Part shown: piece after piece, positions 1 to 7,867 of the stretch
How the letters are laid out: every line of letters starts with the position of its first letter
Numbering within the stretch: the first letter of the stretch is position 1
DNA from: Corynebacterium choanae
GTDB lineage: Bacteria; Actinomycetota; Actinomycetes; Mycobacteriales; Mycobacteriaceae
Assembly: GCF_003813965.1 (NCBI RefSeq)
Contig: NZ_CP033896.1
Span: 1,178,001 to 1,242,000 of the forward strand
DNA length: 64,000 bases
Reading direction: 5' to 3'
Notes under the pieces: model-generated
What the model saw: the letters and a program-made list of their open reading frames with translations, nothing else
Told to the model about the DNA's origin: nothing
The model's database searches: none
Translations under genes and position numbers: made by a program

Positions 1-1862
1 TCGCCATACTGTGCTTTACTATCGGGCCGGTACATGCGCAAGAGCGTCTCATTTTGGACGAGGGGCATACCGATATTTTCTCCGTATCCGCCCCGGCAGG
101 TCAGCTTGCCTTGGATTTGCGGGAAGATGTCACCGGCCATGGCGTGGTGCATGATCCAGCCCAGGTAGAACTGCACGTCAGTGATGCCGCACTGCTTGCG
201 CCGCTGCCAGGTCCTTTGGCGACTTTTGGCGACGCGGGATATGTGCTGCCATTGGTGCAACGACCCGGTATCTTGTGGCCTGGTTGGGATACCAGTGCGG
301 TTGCGGCGGCGGGTTTATCTGCGGTGACTTTGCGCTTTGTGCAGGTCACCGGGCCTGGAGTGGTGTCGCTGGCAACCACCGCTGGGGCGCTTGCCGCAGA
401 ACTTGCACCACTGCTGGCCGATGGTGGTTATACGGTGGCAAGTGGTGCCGAGTTGGTGCAACCCCGCCCAGGTCATGTGCACGCCTATTGGGTGTTTTCC
501 GCCCCGGGGGTCTACACCCTTACCGTCGAGGCGCAAGCCGGGGCGCTGCATACAGCACCGAAAACCTACACATTTACAGTGGGCGATGAGTATCGGGGTG
601 CTGGTGCATCCGCAGGGATGGTACCGACTGGGGAGTCGGCATCTGGGGCCAGTGCCCGGTTGACTGGCGGGGAAGAGCCGCAACACACTGTTTCGTCACC
701 GTCGAGCACCGCCGCTGCGGCTGATGCGACAACGGCAACCCGCCCACCGATTCGCGGTGGATTCCCTGGACTCGGTGGTTTTAATCCGCTCACCGACCGG
801 TGGCTTACCACCCCGGGGAAGTCGGTGTGGGTGGCAAGTCCCCACTCTTTATTAGCGAAACCTGAATCGCCGTCGCTCGCTGGTGCACCAGGAAACGATG
901 CTGCGTCTTCCCCGGCTGCATCGATGCCGCGCGGCACAGCAAGCGATAATGTTGCTAGTTCCGCTGCTGCGGCCAAACCATCAGCGGCAGCACAGGATTT
1001 ACCTGCTGCGGAATGCCTCCCGGTGACTGCCCCAGTTGAGGGGATGACACTGATTCCGGTGATTCACGACGATACGCAGTCGCCACCAGTGGCGGTCGCC
1101 CCGGAACAGCTTCGCTTTGGTGTCTCTTCGGCGGCAGCGGTGGTCACCCCGACGGCAATCGGCAATATTGCCGCAGGCACGCCGGGATATATGATCGGCT
1201 CCACACAGGTGCAAGGGGTGCCCTGGCTGGGGGCAAATACCATGGATCCGGCATTATTGGCGGCGACGGACTCGCCGGTGCAGTGGCGGTTGGTGGGTAT
1301 GGAAGGACCCGGCAATGTGGAAGTGTTTACCTCCGGGAATTTCGGCACCATCGTCGGTGAACAGTGGTTTTCGGCAACCCCTGGCAATCCCAGCGGATCA
1401 GTGACGCTACCGCGCAACACCCATGTACATCCCAACTGGCTGTTTAGTGCCCCCGGTGACTACCACCTCACCATTGAGCAACGAGTCCAGGCCACCACCG
1501 GGGAGACCCTCACCGGCTATGCTGAAGTGTTCTTTGCTGTCGGGCAGACAACAACTGCAAGTGATGGCCATTACGATTTGGGTTCAACGATAGGAACTGG
1601 TGTGACAACGACAACACAGTATCGTCGTGCTGATGGATCTCCCTGCTCCCCAGAAGGCGGCGCGCAGACTGCGGTGACGGCGGCAGGAGCATCCTTCGAT
1701 GGGGACGGTACTGCTACTAATGCCGTCAATGCGGCAGCACTTGGCGCCGGCGCAACGTTGCCAGGCACCGGAGTCTCACCGATCGTTGGCGCAGTGGGGT
1801 TCAGCGCCTGCGGAATTGCGCTTTATGGGGCGGCCTTGGTGCTGCGGGGGCGCCGTCTATGA
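1..1862 (+). CDS. Sortase-anchored surface protein with two choice-of-anchor M domains (5' partial)
   Basis: The reading frame is open from the left edge, so the true start lies outside. The first codons read as the end of a signal peptide (hydrophobic stretch, then PVHA before QER). Mature domain 1 begins with a GHTD motif and ends in GHVHAYWVFSAPGVY. Domain 2 (around base 1180-1540) has VPWLG, GPG and HVHPNWLFSAPGDY. A Ser/Thr/Ala-rich linker joins them. The C-terminus is a classic sorting signal: LPGTG, a hydrophobic span, then RGRR. The domain belongs to the actinobacterial surface-anchored family (TIGR03769-like). The stop overlaps the next start (ATGA), so the protein is probably co-translated with the binding lipoprotein and displayed on the cell wall to help metal capture. 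That role is inferred. An internal TTG at 54 is unlikely to be the start because coding sequence continues upstream. Confidence 0.85.
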   Translation, partial: AILCFTIGPVHAQERLILDEGHTDIFSVSAPAGQLALDLREDVTGHGVVHDPAQVELHVSDAALLAPLPGPLATFGDAGYVLPLVQRPGILWPGWDTSAVAAAGLSAVTLRFVQVTGPGVVSLATTAGALAAELAPLLADGGYTVASGAELVQPRPGHVHAYWVFSAPGVYTLTVEAQAGALHTAPKTYTFTVGDEYRGAGASAGMVPTGESASGASARLTGGEEPQHTVSSPSSTAAAADATTATRPPIRGGFPGLGGFNPLTDRWLTTPGKSVWVASPHSLLAKPESPSLAGAPGNDAASSPAASMPRGTASDNVASSAAAAKPSAAAQDLPAAECLPVTAPVEGMTLIPVIHDDTQSPPVAVAPEQLRFGVSSAAAVVTPTAIGNIAAGTPGYMIGSTQVQGVPWLGANTMDPALLAATDSPVQWRLVGMEGPGNVEVFTSGNFGTIVGEQWFSATPGNPSGSVTLPRNTHVHPNWLFSAPGDYHLTIEQRVQATTGETLTGYAEVFFAVGQTTTASDGHYDLGSTIGTGVTTTTQYRRADGSPCSPEGGAQTAVTAAGASFDGDGTATNAVNAAALGAGATLPGTGVSPIVGAVGFSACGIALYGAALVLRGRRL

Positions 1863-3700
1863 GTGACAGGAGACGATGTAGTACAGCCCTTCAGCGGATC
1901 GCTGCAGTGTTAAGCGTCGCACTGCTGGCAGCAGGCTGTACAAGTGCGCCACAGCCGCAGGCCGATGATGGGGTATTAGATGTTATTACTACCACCCCGA
2001 TTCTGGCGGATATCGCCCGGAATGTGGCCGGTGACCGGGCGCGGGTGACTTCCCTGGTGCCCAACGGTGCTGATCCACACACCTTTGAGCCAACCTTGCG
2101 CAGCATTCGGGCTGTCGCCAACGCCGATGTGGCATTTTCCAATCATCTGCTGCTGGAACAGCAATCCTTGATCGATACGGTCACCGCGAATCTTCGACCG
2201 TCCGCGACACATGTGGAGGTGGCCGAAACCGCCGGCGCCTACGATCTTTCCCTCATCCCCTTGGTGGAAGATTTAGCCCTTGATACGGTGTGGCTGGGAG
2301 TGGCGGTTGCTGGTCGCGGCGGCGACACCAGCCACGGGGCTAGTGCCCAGGTGGCGATCACCGCAACAGCAATGACCGGTCCTGGGGATGCGGCGGCGTT
2401 TGTCACCGGCACCTTCGGGGAACCAACAGTGTTTTTCAATTCCCGTGACGGTTTTGATACCCGCAACGACACCTTGCTGCTGCCCACCCAGGCGCACACC
2501 CACATGTCTTGGCTGTTTACACAACCGGGGATCTACACCTTGTCCTTTACCGCGGCACTTGTTGGCGGTGATATCCCGGACACCCCACTTGGCGGTGACA
2601 CGGTCACCTTCGCAGTCGGGGTGGATCCGCATACTGCCACCGCAGCTGACGGCAGCCCGCTGGCCATTATCGACCACGGCCATGTTGACCTAGCCGTTGA
2701 TTTGCAGCAGCACCAGTTAAGTCTGCACCGGGAAAGTGATGATCCCGCATGTCAGCAGGCAGGATTTGGCCACACCCACACCCCTGATCAGACACCAGAT
2801 CTAGCTAGTCACCGTGAGTCCACTGATCACGACCACACCACCGAGCATGGAGATGACCAGCCAGGCGCGCATAGAGAAGATCAGATAAACAGTCAGGCTG
2901 CAGGCGCGGTCGCCACACCGTCTGACAATGCCGCACTGGCGGCGCGCTGTGCAGCTGACGCCGAACTTCCCGTGGAATCGGTAGTTATCGACGTGCCGGC
3001 GAAAACCCTGCAACTGGTCCCCGGGGATGCCCGCTATCGGGCAGTTGGTCGACCCGGTTCGGAAGCCTATATGCTGCGCCAAGCAGTAATCGGGAAACAT
3101 GTCCACGGTGAGATCGACCCCCATGTGTGGCAGAACGTGCAAAACGTCAGTGCATTTGCCCAACGCATCCGTGACGAACTCATCCGTCTTGACCCGGCCG
3201 GGGCTGCTGCATACACCCAATCGACCAGTGACTATCTCAACCGCCTCGCCGGTGTCGATCAAACCGTGCGCCAGCTTATTGACACCATCGAACCGGCGAA
3301 TCGGCACCTTGTGACGACCCATGACGCCTATGGCTACTTCGGTAAAGCGTATGGGGTGAGTATTTCTGGGTTTGTCAGCCCCAACCCGGGGGTTGATCCC
3401 ACCCCCCGCGACCTGCAGGCGCTAACAGCCACGTTGTCGTCGCTGCAACTGCCGGCAGTATTTATCGAACCGTCGCTCAGCGCAACCTCGAAGGATCTGC
3501 GGCGGGTGGCGGAGGCGCAACAGGTGGCGATCTGTCCGATTTGGGGTGATGTGTTCGATGATGAAGTCCACCATGTTGACGACATGATTATCGCCAATGC
3601 GCGTTGGTTAGCAGCTTGTTTAGGTGGGGATGACACCCTTGCCGGGGAGATTGCGGCGCCCCTGCCAGGCCAGGCATACGCCCATCGGCCGGGGCAGTAG
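1859..3700 (+). CDS. Anchored-repeat ABC transporter substrate-binding lipoprotein (TroA/ZnuA-like) with an inserted, permuted M domain
   Basis: 613 residues. A lipobox LAAGC places the lipidated Cys at residue 27. The TroA-type fold is split: the N-lobe is roughly residues 36-138 and the fold resumes at about 412. Predicted metal ligands are H74 (DPHTFEP), H422 (DPHVW), H488 (THDAYGYF) and D564 (WGDVF); a His in the third position is typical of zinc-type ZnuA/TroA, whereas Mn-type proteins often have Glu. The 270-residue insert carries a choice-of-anchor M domain whose second half (145-255, HTHMSWLF) precedes its first half (269-411, GHVDL), with a His-rich stretch at about 290-340. It is the expected binding component (TIGR03772-like) for the ATPase and permease downstream. 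The metal preference is an inference. Confidence 0.87.
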   Translation: MSDRRRCSTALQRIAAVLSVALLAAGCTSAPQPQADDGVLDVITTTPILADIARNVAGDRARVTSLVPNGADPHTFEPTLRSIRAVANADVAFSNHLLLEQQSLIDTVTANLRPSATHVEVAETAGAYDLSLIPLVEDLALDTVWLGVAVAGRGGDTSHGASAQVAITATAMTGPGDAAAFVTGTFGEPTVFFNSRDGFDTRNDTLLLPTQAHTHMSWLFTQPGIYTLSFTAALVGGDIPDTPLGGDTVTFAVGVDPHTATAADGSPLAIIDHGHVDLAVDLQQHQLSLHRESDDPACQQAGFGHTHTPDQTPDLASHRESTDHDHTTEHGDDQPGAHREDQINSQAAGAVATPSDNAALAARCAADAELPVESVVIDVPAKTLQLVPGDARYRAVGRPGSEAYMLRQAVIGKHVHGEIDPHVWQNVQNVSAFAQRIRDELIRLDPAGAAAYTQSTSDYLNRLAGVDQTVRQLIDTIEPANRHLVTTHDAYGYFGKAYGVSISGFVSPNPGVDPTPRDLQALTATLSSLQLPAVFIEPSLSATSKDLRRVAEAQQVAICPIWGDVFDDEVHHVDDMIIANARWLAACLGGDDTLAGEIAAPLPGQAYAHRPGQ

Positions 3701-4330
3701 GCAGGCTTGGCAGGCTGGATGAGTGTTCTCACAACACAGTTGTTTTTGACAAAGCTTTTCATTTAGAATGGGTTGGGTGACAGCCAACCCGGCGGCCTTG
3801 CGATGCAGTTTTCACTTCGTTTCACCGGTGAACGCAACCTGTGGCGAACCTCCCGACTCGCGAGCGAACCGGTTGTTGTTCCGGCCGCAAGGAGTGGGAA
3901 GTGCAACCCCAGGGTGGTCGGCCGCGGGATCTTGTCAACGACGCACACCGTTGCGTAGTGACAACGCTGCGGTGAAACACCTTGGACTCGTGTCCTGCGA
4001 TACCAGCGTTCACCAAACACTATTGCTGCAAGCAGGGCAGCAGGTTGCAGATGCTACAACAACGACTAGCAACAACACCTTGCAAACAGCAGGACTGGCT
4101 GGACTTGGGAGCAATCAACATAGCCCCAGCACAGCCCCTGGAAACCCGTGGGGATGGTTGACTGTTTTCTCACAGAGGCGACAGTCAGCATGCGTTCTCA
4201 AGTGTTCAGCGGCGACAAGCAAGCAACCAATCGGCCTGCACAACACGTGAGGCAGGCACCTGGCACCGGTTGGCGAATTATGACGAGTGAAAAAGAAAAT
4301 ACACATCACGATCAGCAACAGCGGAAAAGG
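3701..4330. other. 630-base intergenic region upstream of the His-rich surface protein
   Basis: There is no convincing gene. It holds a Zur-like near-palindrome at 3747-3761 and a weak 7-bp inverted repeat (4159-4165 with 4181-4187). The open frame continues upstream of the chosen start of the next gene to 4148, but that part encodes no signal peptide and lacks a ribosome binding site, so it was left out. Confidence 0.5.
3746..3763. promoter_or_regulatory. Zur-like operator candidate
   Basis: TTGA, six bases, then TTTTCATT. The core TGACAAAGCTTTTCA at 3747-3761 matches a Zur-type consensus (TGAAAATGATTTTCA, quoted from memory) at 12 of 15 positions and is nearly palindromic. It lies upstream of a metal-related surface gene, and a related motif occurs before the 1215-residue protein. 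No binding data are available here; the call rests on resemblance and context. Confidence 0.35.
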
Positions 4331-5488
4331 ATGACTATGCGATCACTACCACAGCGACGAGCACAGTGGATGCGCACCATCGTTGGACTATGCGGGGCCA
4401 CCGGATTGGCATTATCTGTGGCGGTCGGTGGATTGTCCCCAGTCGGGGCGCAAAGTGCCCACAGTGATTTGGCGCAAACCGTCACCGCCGATGAAACAAT
4501 CGCTCCGCCGTCGACGCCGGTGGTAATTGACGCTGGCCATATCGATATCGGGCCGGTGATCGTTGATGACGACATGCGTCTGTTGTTTCGGGACGATACT
4601 GCAACCCCACCCGTGTGGCGGTATTTCTCTGACGCGGTGTTTGTCCTTAACGACCAGGCAGCGATCACCGTGCCCGATGATCCGGCTTATGACTTTGTTG
4701 GCGCCCCCGCAGGTGCCACAGTGTGGGCGGTACCCCAAAATCAGGTCGCGGGGGTGCCGTGGTTGGGCTGGTCAACCCAATCACCGGCGGTGACGCAGCA
4801 GTTCGAGCGGGGGATCACCTTTGAATTTGGGGAACATCACGGCCCAGGTGTTGCCAGTATTTTCGTTCAATCTGGGGGATTCGGCGGCCCGCAGGTGATC
4901 TACACGTCTGCAAATAACGAACCACAGTCGATGTTTGTGCCGCTGCACTCGCATGCCCATGTGAATTGGGTATTTAGTGAACCTGGGGTGCATACGGTCG
5001 ATGTCACCATTATTGGTAGCACAACTGCAGGGGAAGAAAAAGCCGCTAAAGCTGTGCTGACCTTTGCTGTTGGCGATGCTGATGTGCAGGCAGCCGCCGC
5101 GTCGGCACAGCAGGCAAACGTGGGGCTGTTGGATGGGTCAGCAAGTTTTACCCACGATCACGATCATGGCGGATCGGTCACTACCGTCGAAGGACATCAT
5201 CACCATGACGGCGAGGACGACCATGATCACGACCATTCCCATGGTGATCACGACCATGCCCACGATCATGATCATGGTGAGGATGCGGATCACGACCACG
5301 ACCATGGGCAGACCCACGATCATGATGCTGCAACCGCTACAGCGGCGACTGCAGCAGATAGCAGCAGTAGTGCACAGCGAACCCCGCTTATTGGTATCGC
5401 AGTTGGTCTGCTTGTGGTTGCCGGTATTGTGGCAGCTGTGGCAGCGGTGCTTAACGCGAAACGGCGCCGCCAAGCACTCGAGGACTAA
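4331..5488 (+). CDS. Membrane-tethered surface protein: one M domain plus His/Asp-rich metal-binding tract
   Basis: 385 residues from ATG 4331. ATG 4337, six bases after AAAGG, is an equally good start, and ATG 4280 is possible. A signal peptide with a twin-Arg/basic start ends near VGAQSA. One choice-of-anchor M domain follows (GHIDI, VPWLGW, GPG, HSHAHVNWVFSEPGV). After it comes a tract of about 60 residues with roughly 20 His alternating with Asp and Gly, then a Ser-rich linker, a C-terminal transmembrane helix and KRRR. There is no LPxTG motif, so the protein is held by the membrane helix and not by sortase. The His/Asp tract is the kind seen in zinc transporters and metal chaperones. Probable role: buffering or handing over zinc to the ABC transporter (inference). 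Confidence 0.82.
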   Translation: MTMRSLPQRRAQWMRTIVGLCGATGLALSVAVGGLSPVGAQSAHSDLAQTVTADETIAPPSTPVVIDAGHIDIGPVIVDDDMRLLFRDDTATPPVWRYFSDAVFVLNDQAAITVPDDPAYDFVGAPAGATVWAVPQNQVAGVPWLGWSTQSPAVTQQFERGITFEFGEHHGPGVASIFVQSGGFGGPQVIYTSANNEPQSMFVPLHSHAHVNWVFSEPGVHTVDVTIIGSTTAGEEKAAKAVLTFAVGDADVQAAAASAQQANVGLLDGSASFTHDHDHGGSVTTVEGHHHHDGEDDHDHDHSHGDHDHAHDHDHGEDADHDHDHGQTHDHDAATATAATAADSSSSAQRTPLIGIAVGLLVVAGIVAAVAAVLNAKRRRQALED

Positions 5489-5713
5489 GCCCGTAGAGTC
5501 AAGGCACACATCCCGCAGTGCAAAACACAGTTGGTGGGGTAGAGCTGCAGGTGTTTTCCTGTTTCACCGGCGGGCATGATGTCTCGAACTATCGCTAGAT
5601 TTGGCAACATGCGCCGGTGGTGGGCAGCACCCAGGTCGGCGGCAGTGAGCGCATCAGCAGTGTTGCATGGTGCCCAAGGTGCCCAGCAAACGAAGATGAA
5701 TATGAGGAACACG

Positions 5714-6700
5714 ATGGCAGTGGAATCCGCCCTAGAGATCGAAGATCTCACGGTGCACTTCGGTTCGCGAACCGTACTCGATCAGGTTTCTGTGGCGTTT
5801 CCTGCCGGGCAGTTTATTGCGATTGTCGGCCCTAACGGTGCGGGGAAAACCACATTACTTCGGGCAATACTCAATATGGTGGATTATCGCGGCGAGATTC
5901 GGGTCGATGGGATAGCCTCCGCGCACCGGCGCAACGTTATCGGCTATGTGCCGCAGCGACACAATATTGACTGGGAATTTCCTTTAAATGTGTCAACAAT
6001 GGTGGCGACTGGTCTGGTGCGGGGGCGCCGTCCATGGCATCGCACGACTGCTGAGCAGTGGCGACAGGTTGGTGCAGCGCTTGACCAGGTAGGGATGAAA
6101 GCATTACATGATCGACCGATTGCGGCGCTGTCTGGGGGGCAGCGGCAACGGGTGCTGCTTGCGCGAGCATTGGTGAAACAGCCGCGGGTGCTCCTGCTTG
6201 ATGAGCCAAATACTGGATTAGATATGCCAGGGGAGGCTGCCATGCTGCAGACCTGCCGCAACCTGGTGAAGGAAGGCACGACGGTGATCATGACCACCCA
6301 CGAGTTGGGAAGTGCGATGGATGGCTGCGACTGGATGCTGATTCTAAAGCAATCTGTGCAAGCCTTTGGTCGCCCTGCCGACCTGAAAGACCCACAAGTG
6401 TGGATGCAGGCCTTTGCGGTTCCCGAGGATCATCATCTGTTGCGCACAGTTGGTGCAGTCCCCACCGCATCGGTCATGCAGCAACAGCCTCCTGACTACA
6501 ATCCACCAACGGCATCGGTGAGCGGGCATGCAGCATCGATTGCTGCCGGCCACCAGGGTGGGCAGCATCCCGGGCAGCCTTCTCATCAGACAGCTGGCTG
6601 TCCGGGGTATGGAACCCCTGACCAGGATCGAAACGCTCATTCGGCGTCGGCTGGCCGCGCCGGCAGTGGGGGCTTTGCGGGGAAGGAGGGCACATGGTAA
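5714..6700 (+). CDS. Anchored-repeat metal ABC transporter, ATP-binding protein
   Basis: 328 residues. ATG 5714 was chosen because GAGGA lies five bases upstream; earlier in-frame ATGs at 5696 and 5702 are weaker. It has Walker A (GPNGAGKTT), a Q-loop (YVPQRHNIDW), signature LSGGQRQR, Walker B (VLLLDEPN) and an H-loop (TTHE), as in the ZnuC/TroB branch of metal ABC ATPases (TIGR03771-like). After about residue 245 it has a low-complexity tail of some 80 residues rich in Gly, Ser, His and Pro that ordinary ZnuC proteins lack. Its 3' end overlaps the permease start, so the two are translationally coupled. It powers uptake through the permease at 6694. Confidence 0.92.
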   Translation: MAVESALEIEDLTVHFGSRTVLDQVSVAFPAGQFIAIVGPNGAGKTTLLRAILNMVDYRGEIRVDGIASAHRRNVIGYVPQRHNIDWEFPLNVSTMVATGLVRGRRPWHRTTAEQWRQVGAALDQVGMKALHDRPIAALSGGQRQRVLLARALVKQPRVLLLDEPNTGLDMPGEAAMLQTCRNLVKEGTTVIMTTHELGSAMDGCDWMLILKQSVQAFGRPADLKDPQVWMQAFAVPEDHHLLRTVGAVPTASVMQQQPPDYNPPTASVSGHAASIAAGHQGGQHPGQPSHQTAGCPGYGTPDQDRNAHSASAGRAGSGGFAGKEGTW

Positions 6701-7584
6701 GCCTGCTGGATTTTTTCGCTGACATCACTAATCCGAGTTTGCCCTTTCTGCCGCGGGCAATCATGGTGGCGATGCTTGCTGCGGTGGTGTGTGGGATTGT
6801 CGGTGTGCATGTAGTGCTGCGGGGCATGGCCTTTATCGGGGACTGTGTCAGTCACGCTGTGTTTCCCGGTATTGCGTTGGCGTTCCTCTTCGGGGGTTCG
6901 TTACTGCTTGGCGGTGCGATTGCCGGGATCGCGGTTGCTGTGTTGGTGGCAATGTTCGCGGCGAAACAACAGATCAAGGAAGATTCCCTCATTGGGATGT
7001 TGATGGCGGCCGCTTTCGCTGTCGGTGTGGTGATTGTTAGTCGGGTCAATGGCTATACCGCCCAGTTGTCGACGTTTTTATTCGGTTCGATCACTGGGGT
7101 GTCCACCGTGGATGTGTTGGTTGTTGCCGCCACCGCAGTGGCAGTCATTGTGGTGTGTGTGGTGATGCATCACTGGTTTGTGGTGGTGGCAGTTGATCGG
7201 GAATCCGCCCGCAGTCTCGGGGTGCCAGTGGCTTTCGTGGATGTGGTGCTCTATGTGGTGGTGGCGATCGCAGTGGTGGTAAGTGTGCAAACAGTAGGCA
7301 ATATTTTAGTACTTGCTCTGCTGATCACCCCGGCTGCGACGGCACGACTGGTGAGCAATTCCGTGGCAGCAATGTTGGTGATTGCCCCAGTGATCGGGGC
7401 AGTGGGGTCGTTCTTTGGGGTGTATTTCGCCTGGAGTATCGATGTGCCCACTGGGGCTGCGATTGTGCTTTCGCTGACTGCCGTGTTTTTCCTGGTGTGG
7501 CTTGTGGGGCCGCGTGGGCTCATCGGCCGCCGGCTCGTCCGCTTTCAACCTTGGCGCCGGCGGCAGCAATCCGCAGCCGCATAA
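6694..7584 (+). CDS. Anchored-repeat metal ABC transporter, permease (ABC-3 family)
   Basis: 296 residues, almost entirely hydrophobic, with about eight predicted transmembrane helices. Motifs such as GDCVSHAVFPGIA near residue 50 and a C-terminal helix set match the ZnuB/TroC (ABC-3) permease family (TIGR03770-like). ATG 6694 follows GGAAGGAGG and overlaps the end of the ATPase gene by seven bases. With the ATPase and the lipoprotein at 1859 it would form the membrane pump for zinc or manganese. A strong terminator follows at 7617, so the 1215-residue surface gene downstream has its own promoter. Confidence 0.92.
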   Translation: MVSLLDFFADITNPSLPFLPRAIMVAMLAAVVCGIVGVHVVLRGMAFIGDCVSHAVFPGIALAFLFGGSLLLGGAIAGIAVAVLVAMFAAKQQIKEDSLIGMLMAAAFAVGVVIVSRVNGYTAQLSTFLFGSITGVSTVDVLVVAATAVAVIVVCVVMHHWFVVVAVDRESARSLGVPVAFVDVVLYVVVAIAVVVSVQTVGNILVLALLITPAATARLVSNSVAAMLVIAPVIGAVGSFFGVYFAWSIDVPTGAAIVLSLTAVFFLVWLVGPRGLIGRRLVRFQPWRRRQQSAAA

Positions 7585-7616
7585 ACCCGTTGCGCCGGTG
7601 CGGCGTGATGTGGTGC

Positions 7617-7654
7617 AACCACTGTCATGGATTGTTCTATGACAGTGGTTGTTT
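7617..7654 (+). terminator. Rho-independent-type terminator after the ABC permease
   Basis: A perfect 12-bp stem, AACCACTGTCAT (7617-7628) with ATGACAGTGGTT (7639-7650), has a 10-base loop and is followed by GTTTG. It ends the ATPase-permease transcript. Confidence 0.75.
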
Positions 7655-7764
7655 GCTATTCGGGGAGGATTGTCGTCACCGGCAGCAGGCCGCGACGGCC
7701 ATGCCCGTGAGCAAACGAGGAAATATCGCGCCAGCGACAGGGGCTAGCAACCACCCATTGTTAA

Positions 7765-7785
7765 TTGAACTGGTTTTCATTATCA
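7765..7785. promoter_or_regulatory. Second Zur/Fur-like operator candidate
   Basis: TTGA, five bases, then TTTTCATTATCA, about 85 bases before the start of the 1215-residue surface protein. Read on the minus strand it contains TGATAATGA, the core shared by Zur and Fur boxes. It resembles the element at 3746 (TTGA, six bases, TTTTCATT). The match to a 15-base Zur consensus is only about 10 of 15, so this is tentative. Confidence 0.3.
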
Positions 7786-7867
7786 TTTGTGGGGTGATGG
7801 GTGTTGTGGCCCGCCGCCACATAACCCAAGTAGCCAACCCAGTGGAGCGAAAGAGAACACCACCCCG

